Shown here piece after piece: positions 5,921-12,138 of a DNA stretch of 17,868 bases (positions are counted from its first letter, which is position 1; each line of letters starts with the position of its first letter). Source of the DNA: UBA7985 sp965661545 (lineage in GTDB: Bacteria > Pseudomonadota > Alphaproteobacteria > UBA7985). The position numbers and the translations under genes are program-made. Under the pieces are notes generated by a model, which did no database searches, was not told the origin of the DNA, and saw only the letters and a program-made list of their open reading frames with translations. The DNA lies in contig CBFIEF010000043.1 in the NCBI GenBank assembly GCA_965661545.1, forward strand, positions 1 through 17,868, in the 5' to 3' direction.

Positions 5921-7378
5921 TTACGCGTGGGCAACTGCGGCTAAGAAGGCTCTGATCTTCTCAGGATCTTTCGTCCCCCGTTCGCCGTCTTTTTCGACGC
6001 CGGAGGAGACATCAACATACGTTGGTTGAGTAACCGTGATAGCTTTAGCGACATTATCCGGGTTTAGGCCGCCGGCAAGCATCCACGGTGTGTTTCCTAC
6101 CTTCGCCGCGGCCAAAACCCGGTGGTCGAATGACAGCGCATTGCCGCCGGGCAGTTCGCTGTTTTTGGGTGGTTTCGCGTCAAACAGCAGCCCGTCAGAG
6201 GCTTTCCGAATCTCAGGCACGGCCGCGAGGTCACCTTCGTCAGCAACCGAGACCACCGCGATCACGGGCAAGCCGGTGCGCGCGCGAATGGCCGTGAACC
6301 GATCGGCGCCGTCGTGGGCGTGGACTTGCAGCATGTCGAGGTCAACGGCAGCAAGCAGCGCGTCGAGGAAGTCGTCGGTGGGCTCAACCACCAAACCAAC
6401 GCGGCTGATCCGGCCCTTGGCCTGCTCACATAAGGCTGCAGCAGTGTCGAAATCGACGTTTCGGGGTGATTTCTCGAAGAACACGAAACCGACATGGGTT
6501 GCGCCGTTCTGAATGACCTCTTCGAGGATTTCTGGCGTTTTAACCCCGCAAATCTTGGCGTAGCAGCGGGCGGGAAGCTTCGTCGTCTCGCTGAAGATTT
6601 TGTCTGCGATCAACCATGTCACGCCAAGGAAGATCACCAAAGCGAAGCCAGAGCCGATCAGGGACAGATACGCGCCGAGCGCGGCGAAGGCAGGAAGGTT
6701 CAGCAGCCACACGGCGAAACCAGCCGCCAAGACTAAGGCGAACGCCGCACGAATGGCGCTCAAGCCTCCCAGCGCGCTCCATGCGTGGAAGGTAAACGCC
6801 TTCTTTGGGCGACGATGGCGCAGCGGCACTACGGCCCAAGCGCGCACGAAGAAATAGGCAATCAACATGCCGCTGATGCCAATCACAACGAAGAGCGCGC
6901 CTTGGTTAACCGCTTGGCGATCCAGTGCAGGGGCTTGGGTCGTTTCGACGCCTATGGCCTCGAGCTCGCGTGGGTCATTAGAGCCGTATTCGATGAAATC
7001 TCCGACTGCAGCGCCAAGGCTACCCCACAGCGTCTCGCCATCGGCGTAAGTCAGCAGGGAGCCAACCATGGTGAGGCCAATCCAGCCGAAAACGGCGGCG
7101 AAAATGATGCTAAACCCCAACACTGTCGAGCGCAGTCCGGGACCAGACCAGACCGGTGATGGTTGCGCCAGTCCGCCACCCAACTGCCCACGGCGCTGGG
7201 CCAACAACCCGGTGAACTCCCATGCCGCAGCGTGATACAGCACGGCGACGATGCACAGGCCGTAAATCGCATTTTTCAGGTCCAGCAGGCCCGTTTGCGC
7301 TCCCAAGTATACAGCGGCAGGCGCGACAGCAGCACTGCCGAATATGATGATTTGTAAGAGTGTTCTAAGCACCGACAT
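5921..7378 (-). CDS. trpF: Six-helix membrane domain fused to phosphoribosylanthranilate isomerase (TrpF)
   Basis: This is a 485-aa protein; ordinary TrpF is about 200-215 aa. Residues 273-485 are a full TrpF barrel that converts phosphoribosylanthranilate to CdRP. They include YAKICGVKTPE with the catalytic Cys277, GLLFDAKPP with catalytic Asp400, PGGNALSFDH (411-419, normally GGTG or GGNG), MLAGGLNPDNV and VDVSSGVE. Residues 1-260 hold six predicted membrane helices (about 5-27, 36-58, 86-110, 160-182, 203-226, 229-257). Arg/Lys-rich loops (QRR at 61-63, RHRRPKK at 187-193) and an acidic loop at 111-159 fit N-in/C-in topology, so TrpF faces the cytosol. The frame is continuous through a linker of about 10 residues (SETTKLPARC), with no stop and no good internal start. 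The ATG at 7378, 13 nt after the upstream stop and behind an AGAGAG stretch, is preferred over the GTG at 7408. I do not recognise the membrane domain. Confidence 0.85.
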   Translation of the reverse strand: MSVLRTLLQIIIFGSAAVAPAAVYLGAQTGLLDLKNAIYGLCIVAVLYHAAAWEFTGLLAQRRGQLGGGLAQPSPVWSGPGLRSTVLGFSIIFAAVFGWIGLTMVGSLLTYADGETLWGSLGAAVGDFIEYGSNDPRELEAIGVETTQAPALDRQAVNQGALFVVIGISGMLIAYFFVRAWAVVPLRHRRPKKAFTFHAWSALGGLSAIRAAFALVLAAGFAVWLLNLPAFAALGAYLSLIGSGFALVIFLGVTWLIADKIFSETTKLPARCYAKICGVKTPEILEEVIQNGATHVGFVFFEKSPRNVDFDTAAALCEQAKGRISRVGLVVEPTDDFLDALLAAVDLDMLQVHAHDGADRFTAIRARTGLPVIAVVSVADEGDLAAVPEIRKASDGLLFDAKPPKNSELPGGNALSFDHRVLAAAKVGNTPWMLAGGLNPDNVAKAITVTQPTYVDVSSGVEKDGERGTKDPEKIRAFLAAVAHA

Positions 7379-7391
7379 CGCTGGTCTCTCT

Positions 7392-8213
7392 TTACACGCG
7401 CCGCGCACCGGGTGCCCAGCCGGTCCGGTTCACAAAGCATACAAGATTGATGATGGTGAAAACGGCCACACGCAGCAGGAATAACACCTGTGTCAGCAGC
7501 ATGGTGCCGAAATAAACCAAGCCAAAAGTAGGGGCAGACGAAGCGCTGGTTTGCAGTGCCAGCTGTCCCACCACCAGCGGCAGTGAGAAGGCCAAATTGA
7601 GGCCAAGGACCAGCACCGTAATGCCCCCGGTCGCCCGCATGCTATCGCCAAAAGTATAGGGCGCACCTACGGCGGCAGCGGATATAACAAAGCTAAACCG
7701 TGCATAGAGGTAGAGCTGGATCATCGCAGGCACGGCGATCATCAGCGGGGCGAGCTGTGGATTGGGCAGGTTATCGCGGAAGAGCAAGTAGGCGACAAAG
7801 CCACCGCCCATGAGCACGCCGCCGATGAAGTAAAAGACAGCCAACCGCAGCGCTACGCCACCAAAGGCGTCGCGCCAGTCTTCATCGACCGCGACTTTGC
7901 CTTTGCGCGAACCGATTCCCAAAAGCCGAGCAACATTGGTGGTGTAGTAGGCCCCGACCAGCACTTCGAGCAGGATCAGCGCAAGCAAATCGATGGCGAT
8001 GGCTTCCGGGCTGGCGACGAGATCGCGCGCGCCACGCAGATCCAGAATAATCGCTGAGCCAATATCGATCATCAGAGCCAGTACAAAAGGCACAATCGCG
8101 ATCATCAGCAACAACCGCCACTGACCGAACAATCCGTCGGCAATCACTTGCCTCAGGACGCGGCCTGCGGACAGCGGCGGGAACTGACCCATGAGGCGAA
8201 TAGGCTTAACCAT
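7392..8213 (-). CDS. Six-helix membrane protein of unknown function
   Basis: This 273-aa protein has about six hydrophobic helices (roughly 33-57, 71-91, 121-145, 155-180, 197-219, 232-258). A short cytosolic N-terminus carries Lys and Arg, and a charged loop lies between helices 2 and 3 (IGSRKGKVAVDEDW, 100-113). The ATG at 8213 overlaps the end of pyrF by 8 nt (ATGGTTAA contains the pyrF stop). No strong Shine-Dalgarno site is seen, so coupling to pyrF is likely. The frame stays open upstream inside pyrF, but nothing supports that. It lies directly upstream of the membrane-TrpF fusion and has a similar helix count, so the two may work as partners; this is inference. I do not recognise the family; the SDSMRATGG-like stretch after helix 4 loosely recalls DUF975-type membrane proteins. 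Confidence 0.8.
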   Translation of the reverse strand: MVKPIRLMGQFPPLSAGRVLRQVIADGLFGQWRLLLMIAIVPFVLALMIDIGSAIILDLRGARDLVASPEAIAIDLLALILLEVLVGAYYTTNVARLLGIGSRKGKVAVDEDWRDAFGGVALRLAVFYFIGGVLMGGGFVAYLLFRDNLPNPQLAPLMIAVPAMIQLYLYARFSFVISAAAVGAPYTFGDSMRATGGITVLVLGLNLAFSLPLVVGQLALQTSASSAPTFGLVYFGTMLLTQVLFLLRVAVFTIINLVCFVNRTGWAPGARRV

Positions 8214-8907
8214 GGGCAAGCTCATCAAGAATGGCTTGCGCCGCTTTGCGGGGGTTTGTGGCCTTGGTGATCGGGCGACCGATGACCAAAGACGTGGCAC
8301 CGCTTTGCTTGGCTTGCGATGGTGTTGCTACGCGGTTTTGATCGTTCAAATCAGCGCCAGCGGGACGAACGCCCGGCGTGATAAAGGTTCCGCCGGGTAA
8401 GTCAGCGCTCAGCGTCGCGACCTCCAGCGGAGAGCAGATATAGCCGGTGATCCCGGCCCCTTTTGCCAGTTGAAACAGGCGCTTCACACGCGCCGCTGGG
8501 CTGGTGTCTTGCACACCCAAGCCGGCCAAATCGCTCTCGTTCATGCTGGTGAGCACGGTAACGGCGAGAAACTGGAAATCATCGCGTTCGAGCGCGGGTA
8601 GCGGCTCAAGCATTGCCCCGCCGCCTGCGGCATGAACCGTTGTTACCCGCACGCCTAAATCAGCAATGCGAGCACCCGCAGAGCGCACAGTGTTTGGGAT
8701 ATCGTGCAGCTTCAGATCCAGAAAGATCGGATGGTTTGCTGCCAGCTTCTTCACCAATGCCGCGCCGGATTGGTAGAACAGCTCCATACCCACTTTATAG
8801 CCCACATTCAGGCCATCAAGCGCACCCATCAAAGGTGCAACTTCGGCTTCACTCATGTCTAGAGCAACAAAGATAGGAGGAAGATCAGATGTCGGTTGAT
8901 CGATCAT
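8206..8907 (-). CDS. pyrF: Orotidine 5'-phosphate decarboxylase
   Basis: This 233-aa enzyme catalyses the last step of UMP synthesis, OMP to UMP and CO2. The catalytic Asp-Lys-Asp set is intact in FLDLKLHDIPNTV (Asp64, Lys66, Asp69), with Lys38 in VGYKVGMELF. The phosphate-binding end, TPGVRPAG and VIGRPITKA, is also typical. Size is normal for the short bacterial type. The ATG at 8907 is the only sensible start, because IFVALD at residues 12-17 begins the barrel, yet no Shine-Dalgarno match precedes it. It is the first gene of the - strand operon, with the 310-bp intergenic region upstream. A 10-bp palindrome (TGATCGATCA) overlaps its first codons. Confidence 0.95.
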   Translation of the reverse strand: MIDQPTSDLPPIFVALDMSEAEVAPLMGALDGLNVGYKVGMELFYQSGAALVKKLAANHPIFLDLKLHDIPNTVRSAGARIADLGVRVTTVHAAGGGAMLEPLPALERDDFQFLAVTVLTSMNESDLAGLGVQDTSPAARVKRLFQLAKGAGITGYICSPLEVATLSADLPGGTFITPGVRPAGADLNDQNRVATPSQAKQSGATSLVIGRPITKATNPRKAAQAILDELAHG

Positions 8908-9217
8908 AGGGCGCGTTGGGTTCTGGGGGTAAAAATACTGCTAAGGGCTTAACCTGTAAGTCCCCCTTATGCATAGGCTGCTTTTTGCGCGTCACCTGTG
9001 CCAAACGACGCAACCGGGCCCCGGCCATCGGTGCGGTTCGTCGGAGCAGCTGTCTTTTTGTCATCTATGGTTAGGACTGGTGGGTCAATCGCGCGATCGG
9101 TGTAGGCTGCAAGGCTGAAATCGGAGGCTGGGGTAAAACAAAGGGTTCCTTTTTGCTGTGGACGGTCCAAAGTTACGGGTGAAATGACCCTGTTGGGTTC
9201 GCTTGGGAGTAGTATTG
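8908..9217. other. 310-bp divergent intergenic region
   Basis: This region separates pyrF (-) from the MFS gene (+) and should hold both promoters, but I could not assign a convincing -35/-10 pair on either strand. It contains two short perfect dyads, ATCGCGCGAT at 9088-9097 and TGGAC-G-GTCCA at 9159-9169, either of which could be a protein-binding site. On the - strand a frame from 9245 to 8967 is open for about 90 codons, with plausible composition but no ATG or GTG start, so I do not call it a gene. Confidence 0.5.
9205..9209 (+). promoter_or_regulatory. Ribosome binding site that fixes the MFS gene start
   Basis: GGGAG stands 8 nt before the ATG at 9218. The alternative in-frame TTG at 9203 overlaps this site and has nothing comparable upstream, so the ATG at 9218 is preferred. 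Confidence 0.6.
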
Positions 9218-10489
9218 ATGACAAGCAGTCAACCCGCGCCTGCCATTAGCGCTCGCGTCGGTATTATCATCATCGCCGGGTGTTTGATGGCGCTGATTTC
9301 GATGGGTGTTCGCTCGACCTTCGGCTTGTTTGTTGCCGGTGCGCCGGATGCCATTGGTGTCACTTCCGGCGATTTTGGTTTGGCATTGGGATGGCAAAAC
9401 CTGCTTTGGGGCCTGATGGGGGCTTATGCCGCCAGTTTGGTTGATCGCTTTGGCCCGATGTGGGTGCTGATTGCCGGTTCCGTGCTGTATGGATGTGGCG
9501 TCATTGGCATGCTGCTGCTTCCCGGCACACTCATGACTTACATTTTCTTAGGTGGCCTGACCGGTTCAGGCATTGCTGCGACCAGCTTCACAATCGTTGC
9601 CATGAGCTTCAGCAAGCTGGTTTCTGCCGAACAACGATCTTGGGCCTTGGGGATCGGGACAGCTGCTGCATCCTTTGGCCAATTTGCCATTGGCCTGCCC
9701 GCTGGGATCATGCTGCAGCAACTGGGTTGGGATAACGCACTCTATGTTATGGCCGGCTTAACCTTCCTCATCATCCCGCTTTCTTTCTTTTTCGCAGGCA
9801 TCAAAGGCACCGCCGCGGAAACGGGCAAAGGGGACAATTCAGGCAGCTTTGCCGAGGTTCTCGACGAAGTCCGTTTTGCGTTCCGCCAGCGGGGCTATGT
9901 TCTCCTGTTTTTCGGATTCTTCGTTTGTGGGTTCCACATCGCGCTGATCACCATCTATCTGCCCAAATTCCTGATCGACGAAGGCGTCCAGCCCCAATGG
10001 CTCAATGGCCTTGGCGGTATTGGCGCGGTATCACTGGCTCTGGTGGGCGTCTTCAATATCATCGGGGCTTACGTTGCCGGCGTGTTTGGCAAAACCAGAT
10101 CCAAGAAATATGGATTGGTATTCATTTACGCTGGGCGATCGGTGGTCATGGCCTGTTTTATCATCTTCCCGATCACCCCGTTCAGTGCGCTGCTCTTTGC
10201 CTCTTGCATGGGCATGCTGTGGCTGGCCACGGTTCCTCTGACGCAAGGCATTGTCGCACAGGTTTTCGGGGTCCGGTACATGACGACCCTCTACGCCATC
10301 GTCTTTGTCTCGCACCAAGTTGGCAGTTTCTCCGCCACCTTCCTTGCCCGCTGGATTGAAAACGCCACCGGGGAGCTGACTTGGATGTGGATTGCGGCGA
10401 TCATGATGGGTGTCTTTGCTGCTGTTATTCACTGGCCGATCGATGAAAGACCGATTGACCGCGCAGCACCGCAACCTGTTGCTGCCTAA
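9218..10489 (+). CDS. Major facilitator superfamily transporter (monocarboxylate/oxalate-formate-like)
   Basis: This is a 423-aa integral membrane transporter with about 12 hydrophobic helices. A central cytosolic loop near residues 200-230 (KGTAAETGKGDNSGSF) splits two six-helix halves. The MFS motif-A-like turn after helix 2 reads AASLVDRFGPMWVL (71-84). The opening ALISMGVRSTFGLFVAG and the later VPLTQGIVAQVFGVRYM and GSFSATFLARWI resemble the OFA/MCT-type MFS branch that moves small carboxylates. The substrate cannot be read from sequence. It starts after the divergent intergenic region and probably forms an operon with the small gene 6 nt downstream. No regulator gene is adjacent. Confidence 0.88.
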   Translation: MTSSQPAPAISARVGIIIIAGCLMALISMGVRSTFGLFVAGAPDAIGVTSGDFGLALGWQNLLWGLMGAYAASLVDRFGPMWVLIAGSVLYGCGVIGMLLLPGTLMTYIFLGGLTGSGIAATSFTIVAMSFSKLVSAEQRSWALGIGTAAASFGQFAIGLPAGIMLQQLGWDNALYVMAGLTFLIIPLSFFFAGIKGTAAETGKGDNSGSFAEVLDEVRFAFRQRGYVLLFFGFFVCGFHIALITIYLPKFLIDEGVQPQWLNGLGGIGAVSLALVGVFNIIGAYVAGVFGKTRSKKYGLVFIYAGRSVVMACFIIFPITPFSALLFASCMGMLWLATVPLTQGIVAQVFGVRYMTTLYAIVFVSHQVGSFSATFLARWIENATGELTWMWIAAIMMGVFAAVIHWPIDERPIDRAAPQPVAA

Positions 10490-10495
10490 TCGTCC

Positions 10496-10939
10496 ATGAA
10501 TGAACCATCCGACCGTGCTGCAGTGCCAAACCCATCTTCATCAGGATGGTCTCAGACCGCTGTAGCGTTCTGGGCGTTGACTGTGGGTGTGTTGACGATG
10601 ATGGCGCTGTCGGTGGTGCTGGCACTGGTCACGCGGCTGCCGCAGGAGTTCAGTGGCACAGTGCTCGCCGTCTTTCCCCCACGGACGCCAGCGGACGAGG
10701 TGTTTGAGGCCATTGATCAAACGGAGGCTCGGATCATCCGAGCCACTCTGTTCTCAAACGCTTGGATTATAGAGAATACGGATCCCGACTTTGTCGCCCG
10801 CATCAAAGCTGCTGGAGCGCTTGGGGCATGGAAGCCTGTTTCTGGGGTCTCATTCGCCGTTGGTGGCTGCGGCTTTGGTTCGATGCTATCCAATGATGCG
10901 CTGGCCCTAACCAATCCATCCTCGGTAAGCACCCGCTAG
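10496..10939 (+). CDS. Conserved-looking small membrane-anchored protein of unknown function
   Basis: This 147-aa protein has one hydrophobic helix (about 22-45, AVAFWALTVGVLTMMALSVV) after a short polar N-terminus, so it is probably anchored with the rest outside the cytosol. The soluble part contains ADEVFEAIDQTEARIIR followed by SNAWIIENTDPDFVARIKAAGA, a compact alpha/beta-like segment, and a Gly-rich C-terminal stretch (VGGCGFG). It begins 6 nt after the MFS stop, which suggests one transcript; the ribosome binding site is weak. Its TAG stop shares CTAG with the TAG of the convergent deacetylase gene. I do not recognise the family. It could be an accessory protein of the transporter. Confidence 0.72.
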   Translation: MNEPSDRAAVPNPSSSGWSQTAVAFWALTVGVLTMMALSVVLALVTRLPQEFSGTVLAVFPPRTPADEVFEAIDQTEARIIRATLFSNAWIIENTDPDFVARIKAAGALGAWKPVSGVSFAVGGCGFGSMLSNDALALTNPSSVSTR

Positions 10940-12048
10940 GACGTGGCGCGGGCGATCCATGATTGCATGGAAATAAAGCGGCATCCCTGAGCTTTCAGGC
11001 CATCGATGATATCGGGCAATGCCTCAATCGACCGCTCGTGGATCGAGTGCAGCAGCACAATATCGCCCGGCGCACTTTGCTCCAGCACGCGAGAGGTGAT
11101 GCCAGCGGCTGTTTTGATCTTCCAATCGAGGCTGTCGTTGCTCCAGTTGACCACCGCCATACCGTAATTGTGCGCGGTCGCGATGATTCCGGAGTTGTAG
11201 TTACCAAAGGGCGGGCGGAAGACCTTGGGCTGGAGACCCAATGCGTTGAAGGCAGCCAAGCCTTTCTTAAAGTCCGCCTGAACCGTCGCCAGACTCTCGG
11301 CGCGCAGGTTCTTGTGGTCCCAAGAATGGTAGCCAATCTCATGTCCACGAGCCTTTGCCTCTTTGGCTGTATTCGGGTTGGCTTGAACTTTCTGACCCAA
11401 AAAGAAGAATACAGCCTTCACGCCCTTGGCATCCAGAATGTCGTAAATCCGCGCGTCTCGGTCATGGTGTGGGCCGTCGTCAAATGTCATGACGCAAGCG
11501 TGCGAACCATCAGCGTTTTTCATATCGCTGGGGCCTTTGGTGAACGACAGGCTTGGGCCGACATATTGGTCAAAAGCACCGGGAACGGACTTCGTCGATT
11601 TGATCGTGGTCGGGTCAATCGCCGCTGCTTTTACCACGGCCCGTGGCGCGGCAGCAGTTGGCGACGCCAGAACGGTACGGGACACCACGCGACCATAGGG
11701 ACTGATCAATCCAGATTGATTAGCGGAAGCTTGCGCCTTTCGTGCTTCTTCAGCGCGTCGGATGGCGAGATATTGGTTCAGCTGCGCCTGGGTCATCGAG
11801 AAGATGCCTTGCTCAGTCTGGATGATGAATTTCTGCTCGTCGGGGGAGGCGGTGCTGTCCAAGGCCTGCTGATCAAGAATATCCTCAGCACTGGCCTGCA
11901 TCAAAACCCGCTCACCGTTGTCCGCAAACAGCTCCGCCACGGCTTGTTCAGCAGCCTCGGGATCCGTAACGCCGCCCTCGACGGACGCCGTGCAACCTGT
12001 GACCAGCAGAGACAGAAAAATGCCACTGGCCGCGAGAATTAAGCGCAT
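10936..12048 (-). CDS. Lipoprotein polysaccharide deacetylase (NodB/CE4 family)
   Basis: This is a 370-aa exported protein. The N-terminus is a lipoprotein signal with a lipobox-like LVTGC (Cys19), so it is probably anchored to a membrane on the periplasmic side. Residues about 30-160 form an Ala/Gln-rich helical region of unknown role. The NodB domain covers about 183-365 with all five CE4 motifs: TFDDG (188-192), the metal-binding histidines in GYHSWDH (His241, His245), RPPFG (278-282), WSNDSLDW (302-309) and LLHS (His334). CE4 enzymes remove N-acetyl groups from chitin-like polymers, peptidoglycan or exopolysaccharide; which applies here is unknown. A TGAGG lies 11 nt before the ATG, a rather long spacing. 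It follows the DUF349-type gene by 90 bp on the same strand. Confidence 0.9.
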   Translation of the reverse strand: MRLILAASGIFLSLLVTGCTASVEGGVTDPEAAEQAVAELFADNGERVLMQASAEDILDQQALDSTASPDEQKFIIQTEQGIFSMTQAQLNQYLAIRRAEEARKAQASANQSGLISPYGRVVSRTVLASPTAAAPRAVVKAAAIDPTTIKSTKSVPGAFDQYVGPSLSFTKGPSDMKNADGSHACVMTFDDGPHHDRDARIYDILDAKGVKAVFFFLGQKVQANPNTAKEAKARGHEIGYHSWDHKNLRAESLATVQADFKKGLAAFNALGLQPKVFRPPFGNYNSGIIATAHNYGMAVVNWSNDSLDWKIKTAAGITSRVLEQSAPGDIVLLHSIHERSIEALPDIIDGLKAQGCRFISMQSWIARATS

Positions 12049-12138
12049 AAATTCAAAAACCTCAAAGTATCACGTCTGGAGAACCACGATTTTACGGCGA
12101 AAACAATATCAATTGCTAAAAAGCCGTGTTTTTCCAAT
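12049..12138 (-). promoter_or_regulatory. AT-rich 90-bp spacer before the deacetylase gene
   Basis: This spacer is clearly more AT-rich than its surroundings. Read on the - strand it contains TAAAAT about 40 nt before the start codon, a plausible -10 element, but no clear -35 at 17 nt. It may hold the deacetylase promoter. An A5/T5 dyad around GCCGTG (near 12117-12132) is too weak to call a terminator for the upstream gene. Confidence 0.3.

Noticed and set aside
6540..6620. Internal start giving a stand-alone TrpF
   Set aside because: Only a GTG and a TTG inside the last membrane helix are available and neither has a ribosome binding site; no ATG lies near the domain boundary.
7379..7408. 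Longer start (GTG at 7408) for the membrane-TrpF fusion gene
   Set aside because: It would overlap the end of the upstream gene and adds ten polar residues before a good membrane helix; the ATG at 7378 has an AGAGAG stretch at suitable spacing.
10963..12042. 359-codon open frame on the + strand opposite the deacetylase gene
   Set aside because: It lies wholly antisense to a gene with all CE4 motifs, its translation has no recognisable domain, and it looks like a codon-bias shadow.
12110..12138. Terminator after the DUF349 gene
   Set aside because: The A5/T5 arms around GCCGTG give a weak AT-only stem.
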